A stretch of 64,000 nucleotides of DNA from Muscardinus avellanarius (GCA_963383645.1 OY726557.1:155869201-155933200), one strand, 5' to 3'. Shown: positions 31,440-43,351, numbered from the stretch's first letter. A program made the numbers and translations. The notes: generated by a model from the sequence alone, not told the origin.

Positions 31440-32888
31440 AAAATGAATAAAGTATTTAAAAAGAACTTACTTTCTTCTTGCTATTAGGAAAGACATGTAT
31501 TTTGCTCAATATGCACCAATCCCAGAAAGCCAAAGCCAAAGTGTGTTTGCCCCTTTGAGCTCATTTGCTTTTTATTGATATTTTGGCTTTGAAGATAATT
31601 TTCCACAGTGATGTGCTGGTGCTTGGTGCGGACGTCCTGCTGTGTTGATAGTGTTCAGGTTATATGACCAAAGATAAAGGATTGTTCTGAAATAAGTCTC
31701 TCTGCATGATGAACCACTCTGGCTATTGTTGCCCTCTATCAAGATTCACTGCTCAGCAATATTCTTGTTAAGAAGAAATGAAAGAAATTGATATTGAAAG
31801 TAAATTAGTTTCGGGGCCTCCAGAGGATATCTTCAATGTCTATTATTCTCACATATGGGAATTGATCATTTTCTCTGGATAAAAATAAGCTAAAAATGAC
31901 CAGAAATAACTTTCAATTGTTTATAGGGCAGGCGGAATGGCGGTTGATTAAAATAAGGATGCTGGCTTCTTCCGGTAGTAAAGGTGTCATGGGCTTTTAA
32001 TAAGAGAAAAATGGGTTTAGGTTTCCATATGAAGGAAATTTAATAATATATATGAGAGTTTGTCCTTCTTTATTATCTGTATGTCTTAAATAATTAATTT
32101 GTAATCTCTCACTGTATGACAAATTAATAAGAACATAACAGGATATTTTGTAACTCAGTGTAAAATTAAAAGGAATTCCTCACCTCCACACAGACCAAAG
32201 AATTTATCGTAAGGTTTATTATGAGACTGGAGAATGTCTATTTAACATGCCACCTCAAAATACATTCCCAGAAAAGAAACAACTTAAGAGGCTTGCTAGA
32301 ATTACATGCAATGCTCAACATGCATGGCCAGTTCTTGCAGAATTTAGTGAATACCATAAGAAAGAGACAAATTGCTTGCCTGACTTAATGTATAAAAAAT
32401 AGAGCTTTAATAAAAATACTTTTTTGCCTACAGCTAGAAACCCAAGAATACTGATAATCTGATAATCACAAATTTTGCAGAAGTGTAAAGTCACAATTAT
32501 TTGTCTCATTGCATCACTAGCACATGTAGAAACCAGGAGGCATAAAACAGGATAAAAACTGGAACCAAGGAGGCTGAAAAAAACGAATCTGACCTGCCAC
32601 TCATCTCTCATATACCTTCTTGCCCAAAAGAAGTCATTTGCTCCCTCTGTCATTTAGGATGCAGCCTATTAGTAAGGGCTGATTTGTTATGCTTGATCGT
32701 CTTAAGCTGAGGAAATGGATAGAACCCTGAGGCCAGCCATTAAAAGACAGAAGCTCTAACAGCAAGGAACTTTCAGTGGCATTTCCTCCGTAAGATATCT
32801 GGCTTGATTTCTAGCCCAACTTTTGACTAGAAATTGAAAAACTACAGGAAATCCCATGGCGGGGAACACTACAATGTTGTTTTCATCA
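31440..32888. other. intergenic, no recognisable element
   Basis: No supported gene or repeat. The minus-strand open frame at 32315-32653 has no recognisable domain or splice context. Confidence 0.55.
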
Positions 32889-33305
32889 TTTTTTTTTATC
32901 ACTATGATCAAAATACCTGACAAACAACTTAAAGGAAGAAAAGTTACTTTGGGCTCATAGTTTCCAAGGTTCAATCTATAGTTGTTGGCTGACTCCACAG
33001 CAGAAGGAAAACTGTTTATCTCATGCCATCCAAAAAGCAGAGAGAGAGAGAGAAAGAGAGAGAGGTAGGAAGGAGTCAGGGACAGATAGAATCCAAGCCC
33101 CCACCCTCCAGTGACATACCTCCTCCAGCCACACCCTCCGTGCATATAGTTACTACCAGGTAAACCCACTCAAATTATTAATCCATTATTAATTATATCC
33201 GCTGGGGAGATTTGACCCCTAATTCAATTATTTTACCTGTGCATGCTTTTGCATTGCCAACACATGAACATTTTTCGGGGACATCTCATGTCCAAACCTT
33301 AACGA
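32889..33305 (-). mobile_element. possible URR1-like nonautonomous DNA transposon
   Basis: The pattern 'tatcactatgatcaaaatac', 'gggctcatagtttcc', 'cagtgacatacctcctccag', 'ccacaccctcc' and 'acatctcatgtccaaacctt' resembles a common rodent hAT-type repeat. Recognised from memory of its layout only; the strand given is a guess. Confidence 0.35.
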
Positions 33306-33714
33306 AAGCTGGAGAAGCCTTCAAAAGAGGCCTGCGGCATCATGCGAAAGTGCCACCTACCCCATTGGAGAGACCTTAGAGAATATGTTCACAAAGTGAA
33401 CATGTTCACACGGATAGACAATGTGAACAGAGAGAGGACCTGCAGTACGAAACAAGGAAGCCCAGGTATCCTAACACAAGAGTATTCTCTTCACATATCT
33501 GAGGTATCTCAGGTATCTTCCCCTTGTTCCAGCTGCCACCACAAGAGAGAAAATACTTGAGACTCTCAGCTATAAGAGATAATATGTAGTTGATTTTAGC
33601 TGATAAGTTTTGAGAGGTTTTGTAAATAGCTATAGATAACCGAAACAAAAGATGTCACATTTTCATCTCTTTTGCATTTTTAATAAATGCCATTATTGTA
33701 GTTATCACATGTTT
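33306..33714. other. intergenic, nothing recognised
   Basis: No supported feature. Confidence 0.5.
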
Positions 33715-33951
33715 TGGGTGTGGTACTAAAGATTAATCCCAGGGCCACTCTACTTCTGAGCTACAACATCAGCTCCTTTACATCTTTATTTTCTTTTCTT
33801 TCTTTTTCTTCCTTTTTTCTTTTGTTTAAAACAGGGTCTTGCTAGATTGCTGAGAGTCTTGAGGTTGCTGAGGCTGTACTAAAAATTGTAATCCTCCTCT
33901 TGCAGCCTCCAAAATAATGGGATTACAAGCATATGCCAACACATGTAGCTA
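33715..33951 (-). mobile_element. old antisense B1-ID SINE
   Basis: Diverged copy: 'ctacttctgagctacaacat' (ID half), a T/C-rich spacer, then 'aacagggtcttgctagattg' and 'gggattacaagcatatgcca' (B1 half). Confidence 0.8.
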
Positions 33952-34512
33952 TTTAGATCACTGTTTTTACCCGATGTTTTATAGAAAGTTTTGTAGATAG
34001 TTCAAGATAATCATCTAAGTATGGAGTATAAACTGTGAAAAGCTATATTTAGAAAAGACTGATGAAATGTTCACCACCCATCAGTATTGGACCTGGAACT
34101 GATTGCAGTATCTACACATTAGTTGGGTTATGTGGAAGAACAATTTTTGTGATTTTTCTATAGAACTGTTATAATATGTTAGTAGAAAATGCATTCAATA
34201 ATCTGAATTACGGTATATATTGGGGATGGTTAAATGATGTTTATTTGTCCACTTATTCTAGTGTAACTTTTTCTTTTTTCCTAGTGTTATAAACTTCTTT
34301 GTTGGAGAGCCTGTTGTGTATAGTTTGGGAGGTACAAATGTCATCCTAAACACTGCCATAGGATGCTGAAAATCTAGAGAAAAAACATTTATGTAGTTTA
34401 GAGGTGCTTAATTAGGACAATGTGAGTCTGAGACTTTTGTTTGTTTACCTGCAAAGACTGTCTTAGAAAAAACACCAAATAAGACAGAACAAATTATGTT
34501 ATGAGAAAGGAT

Positions 34513-34514
<2 letters not shown>
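33952..34514. other. intergenic, nothing recognised
   Basis: No supported feature. Confidence 0.5.
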
Positions 34515-34583
<69 letters not shown>

Positions 34584-34670
34584 GAGAGAGGAGAGAGGAG
34601 AGAGGAGAGAGGAGAGAGGAGAGAGGAGAGAGGAGAGAGGAGAGAGGAGAGAGGAGAGAGGAGAGAGGAG

Positions 34671-34722
<52 letters not shown>
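34515..34722. repeat. composite GA satellite: (GA)n - (GGAGAGA)n - (GA)n
   Basis: About 60 bases of GA dinucleotide, then about 14 copies of a 7-base unit GGAGAGA (roughly 34578-34680), then about 45 bases of GA. It is a pure purine strand over more than 200 bases. Long Arg-Glu or Leu-Ser frames across it are artefacts of the repeat. Confidence 0.97.
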
Positions 34723-34725
<3 letters not shown>

Positions 34726-35588
34726 GACTCACTTTCAGACTTTTTACCTATTTTCCACTCACAGAAAAATACTGGCTCATCCTCACCAACCCTCTCTCAA
34801 ATCTTAAATATGGCATATATATTTATGCTTATACACAATTCTCATGTCATTGACAATCACTGCCCCTTCATTAGTTGAGCTCAAAATCATACTTCCTATT
34901 TTATGTCTCTCTCCTTTCCCCATTCAAAACGTGATGGTTTTGTCCTCTAAATTTTCATGGCATTACTTAGGTCTCTTTTTAGCATGTACAAAGGTACCAT
35001 TGAGTAATTTAATAAATAGGAGCATTACACAACTATGATGTAAGAAACCATATGTGGCAAGGGTATAATGATGTTTAGCTAAATTCAGGCACAAATTTTT
35101 TACTATTTCATATCAGGTAAAAATAGAACGGCATGGGCTCCTCAAGGTTAATCAAGTTGGCTCACAGATATTCCCCTGAGATAATTTGGCATCATCTCTT
35201 CAGATTACACTTTCTAAAGCCAGAAAGGCTAGAAATGACATTTTATATGTGTTTAAATATCAGAAATTCTCTAGTGCAATCTCTGGCTCTCACATTCTTT
35301 ATTCCAGAAGCCTCTTCTGGAAATAATAAGGCACCTGGGCCTCCTGTGAGGCTCATCCCTTCCCATCACTGTGGTGGAAAAAAATCCACCTCAAAATTAA
35401 TAGGGAATCTCATATTGATTTGTATGCAAAAATCCAATGGGAGTTATTATACCTGTATCTGAGAGAATATATTGTCATAGCAGAGTAACACAGAAAACAA
35501 AAATTCTCAGGTTTTTGAGGCAGACAGTCCTGGTCCAAAGTTATACACCAATTTCCAGTAATATAATATTAAATATAATATTAGGAGT
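34723..35588. other. intergenic, nothing recognised
   Basis: Open frames at 34844-35038 and 35133-35462 show no recognisable domains. Confidence 0.5.
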
Positions 35589-35591
35589 GAT

Positions 35592-35637
<46 letters not shown>

Positions 35638-35643
35638 ATATAT
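35589..35643. repeat. (TA)n microsatellite
   Basis: Near-pure TA with two single-base phase shifts; self-complementary. Confidence 0.97.
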
Positions 35644-35699
35644 GAATTAGAATCGTATCACTGCTTTTGTAGCATGATTTAAATTAAATGATAGATTTT

Positions 35700-35921
35700 G
35701 TGCCAGGCATGGTAGCGCACACTTGTAATCCCTGCTCTTGGGAGGCAGAGACAGGAGGATCACTCAGGTTAGAAGCCAGCCACGCTGGCTTAAGAAACCC
35801 TGTTTCCACATAAAAAAGTATAAAATAGGTCTGGGAGTGTAGCCCGTGGGAGTGTAGCCCAGAGGCAGAAGGGCTTCCAGGAACCCCAGTACCACCAAAA
35901 TTTAATAAATTAATAAATAAT
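35700..35921 (+). mobile_element. B1-ID SINE with internal duplication, recent
   Basis: Perfect 19-bp target duplications aaattaaatgatagatttt at 35681-35699 and 35922-35940. Within the ID half the segment 'gtgggagtgtagccc' is repeated in tandem (about 35831-35862). Confidence 0.97.
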
Positions 35922-35940
35922 AAATTAAATGATAGATTTT

Positions 35941-37085
35941 ATGTAGAGGGTTCTACATGTAGTCTATCATATACCAGATATTTTCTATACATTAAAACTT
36001 ATATTTTGGCCCTCATTAACATAAACACAAAATAAATAGAGCCTAGGCTTACGTGGAATAGTCATTGTGTGTTCTTTAAATAATCATTTCTTGATAGTAT
36101 GTCTACAGTGTAGTATATCTCTTCTATATATGGAAAATAAATACATAACTCATCTTAGATATCTGTATATTATTATACAGATATACAGAGGTGTAATCAG
36201 ATAATTATCAGATTATCAAAATAAATGAGTGCAATGATAAAACTATTGTTGGTATAATATGAATAATATGAGGATGCAGGAAGCTGATAATTTTTGGGGT
36301 CTTGGAGAATAAATAGCACTGCTCTTCTCTACTTGTCTGCTAAATTAATTATGAAATATAATAAGGAATAACTAAATGGGAATAAAACATGTCCCTTTCG
36401 ATGATGATAAAATATGTAGTGGTCGTATTTAGTTCAACTTAAAGATAAAATGAACTTGCTTCCTTCATCATTTAGACAGAATTCCCCAACCATAAAATCT
36501 GTGAACAGCCCTAATACTCTGCATATGGAATGGTCAGAGTAGGGATGATCTCAACCTCCAACCCCCAGGCTGAGTTACAGATAAGGGAGAAAAATATAAA
36601 ACTGGCAAACCAAGATAACTCTTTTATCAAACTTTCTGGGGTAGAATGAGAAGGGGAAATAAAGAAGCCAGAATAATTCACGAAAGTTCTTTTTGCATTA
36701 GAGTGAAAAACATCTTCTCCCTAAAAGTACCTAATCTGATTTAGGTAGGATGACCATGTATTCTTCTTTACCAGCACTTTCTTGTGTGCACCAGTTTTTC
36801 AAGTATAATTATGAAATGTGTTCTTTTTTAGTCTCAAAAGTTTGAATTTGCTTGACAAATATGTGGATATTTTCTTATTAAGGAATAAGGTAGATTTTTT
36901 TCTGGAGGTGGTATCTTTCAGAATGAGCAGAGTTATTAAATATGAGAAAAAAGTAATGTAGTCTAGGAAAGTGGTAAAGGAGTGGAATGAGAAAGAGGGA
37001 ACATAGTTCTCAGAAAAACATGGAGAAATAATGAGATCAAGAAACAATGTAGTTTGTACAGAAATTAGATATATGAATCATATTG
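35941..37085. other. intergenic, nothing recognised
   Basis: No supported feature apart from short AT-rich tracts. Confidence 0.5.
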
Positions 37086-37089
37086 GGGT

Positions 37090-37397
37090 AAAAAAACTTG
37101 TGTGTATATACATGTACACATCACTGATTTAACCTCTACCCAGTTCCCACCCCATTCCCTCCCTATTCCTCCTTCCCTTGCTTGGCTTGGTGGTTGATTT
37201 CGATGTGTTTAAGTACATTGTGTGTTTTAGAGATTTTCCTCTCCCCCTCTCCTTTCTCCTCCTTTGTGTTGTCTTGTTTGTTCCTCTATAGGATTTCCTT
37301 TTTCATCTAGAGTTCCTCCTATGACCCATTTCTCCCTAGCTCTCACATATTAGGGAAAGCATCTGATTTCTTATTTTTTGTGACCGACTAATCTCAC
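37090..37397 (-). mobile_element. inverted L1 3'-UTR segment
   Basis: Minus-strand L1 3' sequence: the complement of 'ctagagttcctcctatgacc', 'tctcacatattagg' and 'gaccgactaatctcactt' parallels 18905-19000. It abuts a plus-strand L1 tail at 37398-37437, as in a twin-primed insertion. Confidence 0.65.
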
Positions 37398-37437
37398 TTA
37401 GAATATATAATGCACCAATAAAAAATTTAAAAAAAGA
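37398..37437 (+). mobile_element. L1 3' terminus with A-rich tail
   Basis: 'atataatgcaccaataaaaa' plus A-rich tail, the terminal 40 bases of the same L1 3'-UTR family, in sense orientation directly after the inverted piece. Confidence 0.65.
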
Positions 37438-37443
37438 AATATG

Positions 37444-37650
37444 TGCCAGATCTGGTGATGCACACTTGTAATCACAGCATTTGGGAAGCTGAGACAGAAG
37501 GATTGTAGGTTCATAGCCAGCCTCAGCGACCTAGTGAGGCCCTCAATAACTTAGTGAAACACTGTTTCAAAACTAAATAATAAAAAAATTGGGCTGGGGG
37601 TATATCTTGGAAGTAGAATGCCCCTAGGTTTCATCCCCAGCACCACAAAA
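37444..37650 (+). mobile_element. B1-ID SINE, first of four in a row
   Basis: 'gtgccagatctggtgatgca' to 'catccccagcaccac'. Moderately diverged, with GGGGTATATCTTGG in place of the usual GGAGTGTAGC box. Confidence 0.88.
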
Positions 37651-37705
37651 AAATAAAAGAAAAAAGAAAGAAGTATGCATATGTTGCCTGAGCATCAAAT
37701 GTAGA

Positions 37706-37916
37706 GCAGGACATGGTGACACAGTTTGTAATCCCAGTATTCAAGAGGCTGAAGCAGAAAGATCATAAATTAGCCAGCCTCAGCAAATTAGTGAGGACCT
37801 TTGCAATTTAGTGAAATCCTCTTTCAAAAATAAAACCTGAAATAAACAAATAAAAAAAATAGGTCTGGGAGTGTAGCCCGGAGATAGAAGGGCTTCCAGG
37901 AACCCCAGTACCACAC
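37706..37916 (+). mobile_element. B1-ID SINE, second in a row
   Basis: 'gcaggacatggtgacacagt' to 'aaccccagtaccacac'. The B1 half is diverged, while the ID half matches the young type ('agaagggcttccaggaaccc'). Confidence 0.88.
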
Positions 37917-37962
37917 AAAAACAAAAAAACAAAACAAAAAAAAAATTTGTGAATTCTTAATC

Positions 37963-38143
37963 TGCTGGGCATGGTGGTGCACCCTTGTAATCCCAGCACT
38001 TGGTAGATGGAAAAAGGAGGATTGTGCAGGTTCGAGCCAGCCACACTGGCTTAAGAGACCCTGTTTCCAAATAAAAAAAATATAAAATAGGTCTGGGTGT
38101 GTAGCCGGGAGGTAGAAGGGCTTCCAGGAACTCCAGTACCACC
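37963..38143 (+). mobile_element. B1-ID SINE, third in a row
   Basis: 'gctgggcatggtggtgcacc' to 'actccagtaccacc', followed by (AAAT)n. Confidence 0.93.
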
Positions 38144-38146
38144 AAA

Positions 38147-38185
<39 letters not shown>

Positions 38186-38189
38186 ATAC
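38144..38189. repeat. (AAAT)n microsatellite
   Basis: About eleven AAAT units, the tail of the SINE to its left. Confidence 0.97.
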
Positions 38190-38196
38190 AAACAAA

Positions 38197-38399
38197 CCTG
38201 GACGTGGTGGCTCACACTTGTAATCCCAGAATTTGGGAGGCTGAGATAGGAGGATCGTGCTTTGCAGCCAGCCTCAGCTACTAAGTGAGGCCCTCTGCAA
38301 CTCAGTGAGACCTTGTTTCAAAATAAAGAATAAAAAATAGGACTAGGGGTAATGTTTGGAGGTAGAATGCTCCTGGGGTTTCGTCCTCAGTACCACAAA
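38197..38399 (+). mobile_element. B1-ID SINE, fourth in a row
   Basis: 'cctggacgtggtggctcaca' to 'ctcagtaccac'. It belongs to an older subtype with 'gaggccctctgcaactcagt' and 'gaataaaaaataggac'. Confidence 0.92.
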
Positions 38400-39274
38400 A
38401 GAAGAAGAAAATATAAATCATATGTATTTATATTTTATATTACTTAAGCACATGTATTTACATTTTAAGACAAATTGTGTTAATTTAGATAATTTGAAAC
38501 ATTTATTTTTGGAATGTTTAAGAATTCGATGATAAAATTTGGAAAAATGTGCCCCTATATTTGGCTATAAAATATTTTTTCCTGAAATTACTGAAGTTCA
38601 CATTATGAGTGATATAAAATTAAACTTAATATTTAATTTATCACATATTAAATTCTTATCAGTGGATGTTTCTTACAGTTTTTCAGAAGTGTTTTTGAAA
38701 TAACTGTGCAGGTTGTAAAATAGTTTAATGCATTTTCTTTTATCTTAGATTGTTCTGCAGAAATAACTATTTTTAGGGAAAATAGTTTTTTACAGCCACT
38801 AAATTGTATTTATTATTTTTGTTCATGTATAGCCAGGATGATAAAGTCACTAATCTTTTAGGGAATACTTAGTTTTGTTCTATTAAATTTCCTTGTATAT
38901 TTAAATTATTACTTAAAATTACCACTAAGATCAGTGCCATGAAGTCCAGGTTGAGAGAGAATACAGTAAACAAAATGAACGCTCAAAGTTTAAATAGAAA
39001 TAATTTTGAAGACAAAAGCAGAGGAATACTGCCAGTGCTAGGTAATGGTAGCATACAGAGAGATTTCCATTGTGGAAGTATTTAAGAAAATGCACAGAGA
39101 TGGCAATCCTGCTCACATGAATATGAAGTTTTCATAGGAAAGTTGCTGAAAGGGGAAAATGGTCTAAAATATGAAGTGCAACACAGGAGCTATATTGTAA
39201 ACTGTGCCAAGATTATGCAAATTTTTGTTAGTGATCAAAGTCTAACTGCTTCATCATTTTTAGTTTAGAGGTTG
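38400..39274. other. intergenic, nothing recognised
   Basis: No supported feature. Confidence 0.5.
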
Positions 39275-39463
39275 GTTAATGGAGGAACTATACTCTAATA
39301 TGTGTAAAAGCATGAATGTAGCAAGGATAACTTGGACACTAGTTGGGAGGAGGGGAAGGGGAAGTGGGAAAGTGGGGGGTGGGATAGGGCAGCAAGCACA
39401 GTCTGAATGTATGTATGCCATTTTCAATATGATCCACATAAAGATAAAAAAATAAATAAAAAT
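39275..39463 (+). mobile_element. 5'-truncated L1 3'-UTR end
   Basis: UTR only: 'gttaatggaggaactatact', 'aaaagcatgaatgtagc', a G-rich tract (39347-39390), 'tatgccattttcaatatgat', 'ccacataaagataaaaaa'. The same 3'-UTR family as 27900-28090. Confidence 0.9.
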
Positions 39464-39566
39464 GAGGATACAGAATGTCAGAAAATCTGTAATAATGTTA
39501 TATTTCAAATATGTAAATAATGTATACAGATTTGGGGAGTTGAGATAGGAGGTATATAAATTCTAG

Positions 39567-39596
39567 TGTTTGTTTGTTTGTTTGTTTGTTTGTTTT
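39567..39596. repeat. (GTTT)n microsatellite
   Basis: Seven GTTT units. Confidence 0.95.
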
Positions 39597-39604
39597 AAGA
39601 AAGA

Positions 39605-39824
39605 AGCAGCCATGTGTGGGGACACGCGCTTGTAATCCCCGCATTTGGGAGGCTGAGACAGGAGGATTGCACAGGTTCAAAGCCAGCCACAGCTATGTAC
39701 AGAGGCTCTCATCAACTTAGTGAGACCTTGTTTTCAAATAAAGTATAAAATAGGTCTGAGGGTGTAGCCTGGAGGTAGAAAAGTCCCTGGGTTCCACCCC
39801 CAATACCAAAAAAAAAAAAAAAAG
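39605..39824 (+). mobile_element. B1-ID SINE
   Basis: 'gcagccatgtgtggggacac' to 'cacccccaataccaaaa', with a poly(A) tail of about 17 bases. Confidence 0.93.
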
Positions 39825-39888
39825 AAACTGAATATTTATAAGAAAAAATAATAAATACTTCTCTTCAGAAAAAAAAAATTGTATTTCA

Positions 39889-40110
39889 GGTCAGGTGTGG
39901 TGGCAAACATTTGTAATACCAGCTTTGGAGAGGTGGAGACCAGAGGATCGCGGAACCTGGATAACCTCAGCTCCTTAGCGAGGCACTTTGCAACTCAGTG
40001 AGACCCTGTTTCAAAAAATATAGAGACTAAAAAATAGGACCGGGGTTGTAGCTCGGAGATAGAATGCCTTTGGGTTCCATCCCCGGTACTGCCAAAAAAT
40101 AAATAAATAA
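39889..40110 (+). mobile_element. B1-ID SINE, older subtype
   Basis: 'ggtcaggtgtggtggcaaac' to 'catccccggtactgcc', AAAT tail. Target copies aattgtatttca (about 39877-39888) and aattgtgtatttca (40111-40124). Confidence 0.92.
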
Positions 40111-40325
40111 AATTGTGTATTTCAATCAAATTTAATCTTTACATCGATCAAGTGGCACTAAATTTTATTGTAAAATATTTAATAGCTTAAAACTGAGAGC
40201 ATACTTTTAATTGTTACAGCACGGTGAATTATCTCAATTAATATTAAGTCTCTACTAATCTCCCTACTTATTCTATTATCAAAACATCTTTATGGAATTG
40301 TCAAAGGTTTATACATAAGGAATTT

Positions 40326-40515
40326 TGGGGGGGGGCGGTTCTGGGGTTCCTGGAAGCCCTTCTACCTCTGGGCTACACTCCCAGACCTATTTTTTATATT
40401 TTTATTTTTGGAAACAGGGTCTCTTAAGCCAGCGTGGCTGGTTTCGAACCTGCGTGAGCCTCCTGTCTCCACCTCCCAAGTGTGGGGATTACAAGCATGG
40501 GCAACCACGCCCGGC
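40326..40515 (-). mobile_element. antisense B1-ID SINE, recent
   Basis: Perfect 16-bp duplications tatacataaggaattt at 40310-40325 and 40516-40531. The short tail has become G-rich (ggggggggg, 40327-40335). The ID half 'gggctacactcccagaccta' and B1 half 'gggattacaagcatgggcaa' are intact. Confidence 0.97.
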
Positions 40516-40825
40516 TATACATAAGGAATTTAAGACCTAGAGAAGAACAATAATCAAATAATATTATCCCACCAGTGATGAACAAAACTTAGATTGAAAT
40601 CCAAATCTGTTTGTTGTGAATGAAATGGAATTTTGACTATATTATTTCACCTCCCTGGCGTTTTATTTTTGTTAGACTCACAAGGGGGAATAATTACAGT
40701 GCTTTGTTACCATTATGTTAACTTTTAAGTGTTTTTAAATTATTAAATGTATTGGACAGTTATATCTGTCGGATGATATCATGTGATGATTAAGTAATAA
40801 TCATATTACAATCAGTTGTTCAACA

Positions 40826-41008
40826 GCTATGATGGCCCTTGCTTGTAATTTCATTACTTGGTATGTAATGAAAGCAAGATTAGAAGTCTAAGAACATTCT
40901 CTTAGCAAGACTCTCAGCAATATAGTGAGATCATATTTCAATACCAAAAAAAAAAAAAGCCCTAGGAGTGTAGTGCAGAGGTGGAATGTCCCCGAGTTCA
41001 ATTCCTAG

Positions 41009-41012
<4 letters not shown>
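40826..41012 (+). mobile_element. old B1-ID SINE
   Basis: Strongly diverged: 'gctatgatggcccttgcttg', 'agcaagactctcagcaatat', 'aggagtgtagtgcagaggtg', 'ccgagttcaattcctagg'. Confidence 0.75.

Positions 41013-41060
<48 letters not shown>
41013..41060. repeat. (CA)n microsatellite
   Basis: About 24 CA units forming the tail of the old SINE to its left. Confidence 0.97.
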
Positions 41061-41069
<9 letters not shown>

Positions 41070-41521
41070 GTTCTGTACTTTGAAGAGAAAAATGAACCAT
41101 AATTTTCTGTTCTCATAAAACTTTCTCCCCACCCCAGATTTTAAGATTGAAGATAGAAACAACGAAAGAAGAAGAAAGTGTTTCCACTGTTTCTTCTCTA
41201 TCACCCTAAAGTGTTGCCGTTATATTTTTCAGTGTCTCGATTATTACTTTTGTTAGTAAATTACACTTAGAGTAGTGTAAAATTATTTCTCTGTTACTCT
41301 TTTTCATTTCTACCATTTCAGCCAACTTGATCTTTTCATTGAAGGAAAAAGAATTATTTCAAATTTAAATTGTCCCATAGCACTTTTGAGTTTCTCAAAA
41401 CCCCAGCTATTCCATTTATATTTTGCCATTAACTTTGCACTCTAAAAATATTTCTGTCTTTTTCTATCCAAAAATTTTTATATGAAGTTTGATAAAAAGT
41501 TCTTATGAGACAAACAAAAAA
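41061..41521. other. intergenic, nothing recognised
   Basis: No supported feature. Confidence 0.5.
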
Positions 41522-41710
41522 TATTTGTGATCCCAGCATTTGGGAGGCTGAGACAGCACTTTGGATCGCAATTCACAGACAGTCTCAGCTACTTAGTGAG
41601 GCCCTTTGCAACTCAGTGAAAACCTGTTTCACAATAAAGAATAAAAAATAGGACTGAGGGGTGTAGCTCCGAGGTAGAATGTCCCTGGGTTCCATCACCA
41701 GTACCACAAA
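41522..41710 (+). mobile_element. B1-ID SINE lacking its 5' start
   Basis: It begins at 'ttgtgatcccagcatttggg', so the first ~20 bases of the B1 box are missing, and ends 'catcaccagtaccac'. Confidence 0.88.
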
Positions 41711-42055
41711 AACTGAAAATATTTGTACATATTTTTATGCAGATATCTACGTGTCTAAGTGTACCAACAATTTAGAAAACATGCATTTGTTCTTACACAA
41801 AACAAGCAAATATGAGAGGTTGTAAACCTTAAACCACAAAGAAGGAATTTTAGTTTTATATTTATGTAATATGTATATCATTTTATTTGTGTGCAATGTT
41901 AGAGAAAGTAAGGAAAGAAAATTTTGATGAACTAGGAGTAATTGATCAATATTATTTTATTTGGTTCACTTGCACAAGAATATTCCCCTGGAATCCCAGA
42001 AAAATGAATTGATTTATGACATTTTTCAAATATTTCCATCTTTAAAAGAACATGT

Positions 42056-42250
42056 GAGCTAGGTGTAGTGGTGCATGCATGTAATCCCAGCATTTAGGAG
42101 GCTGAGACTGGAGGATCTCGGTTCACAGACAGCCTCAGCTACTTAGCAAGGTGACACTGTTTCAAACAATAAAAAGACTAAAAAATAGGATTGAGGTTGT
42201 AGCTCAGAGGTAAAATGCCCCTGGATTCAATACCCAATACTGAAAAAAAA
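42056..42250 (+). mobile_element. B1-ID SINE, older subtype
   Basis: 'gctaggtgtagtggtgcatg' to 'caatacccaatactg', with a poly(A) tail. Confidence 0.9.
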
Positions 42251-43350
42251 AAATAAAGAACATGTGCTTTCTGTTTAAGATAGATTCCTCCTGGTCTACT
42301 TTATACTTTTTTAATTTTATTCCTAGTGTCTCTCATTAAAAGTACTCTAGAAAACCAACGAATAACTGACTCAGAGAATTTTCCCTTTATCTTCTAAAAG
42401 TCAAATTGTTTTAGCCTTGGTAGAAAGCCAATTTTGCATAATTCCAACCTTTATCAATGTTCCATTCTAAGCCATCTCTTAATGATCCCTAATAATTTTT
42501 TTTTGATGAAAACATGAACACAGGATGCAATTAGAGTTTCACCAATGATTGGAAAATCAACTCCCAGTCCTAACACGTTTAGTAACAGAAGTTACTCAGA
42601 TAGATACAAATGTTCTAAAAAATGTGAAATATATAAAACTGGAATTGTAACATTTTTCTATAAAAAGCAAACACTTTAAATTTTTTTTTTGTTACAGGCC
42701 TTTTCATTCGAAGAACCCCCTCATGTTGGTAACATGAGGCTGTAACAACTTCTGTATTTCTATCTTTTTAATAAACTCCTTTAAATAAAAAATTGTTGTG
42801 TTTCAAAGAATACCTATATATGTCAGACTTTTCTTTCGTATGTGCTTGTTAAAGATATGGTTACTGGAGGAATAGCTCTATTGACAGATTAATCATTTCC
42901 TTTCTGCTTCTCAAACTACTAATATGACAATTCTTAAATTCACTTGTCTGAATGTTTTAAGTTTTAATGCTTTGAGTGAAATATCATTTGTTATATTACT
43001 ATTCTTGACAAACTGCTGCCAACTGAGATTTTTCCTACCATTATACTTTTAAGCTCCTGCCTATAATGAAGCAATACATGTTGGCATCACTGTGAATTAA
43101 CAAAGGTATCATTAACAATAGTATTCAATTAATGCTAAAGTTTTCAATTTGTCTGAAATCTAAAATCCTAATGGTTTCTTCATAAGTATTAATCACATTA
43201 GGTACCATTGTAATTGCTGCTATATAAAATCAAGGGGAAGTGTTAGCTATTATTGGTTTAAATTATAACCCTAAAGCAACTCAGGGGTTCAAACTAAAAC
43301 TCTCAACTATATATCTAAAAGTAAAATATAAAACTCTAAAAATAGAATTT
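42251..43350. other. intergenic, nothing recognised
   Basis: No supported feature. Confidence 0.5.
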
Positions 43351-43351
43351 T

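Noticed and set aside
32756..33169. 137-codon minus-strand frame
   Set aside because: It overlaps a repeat-like segment with a GA-rich tract. No known domain, start context or splice structure supports a gene.
34578..34680. CRISPR-like regular array
   Set aside because: The 7-base units have no spacers, and the genome is mammalian.
34501..34878. Arg-Glu repeat protein
   Set aside because: The frame is produced by the GA satellite and is open on both strands for the same reason.
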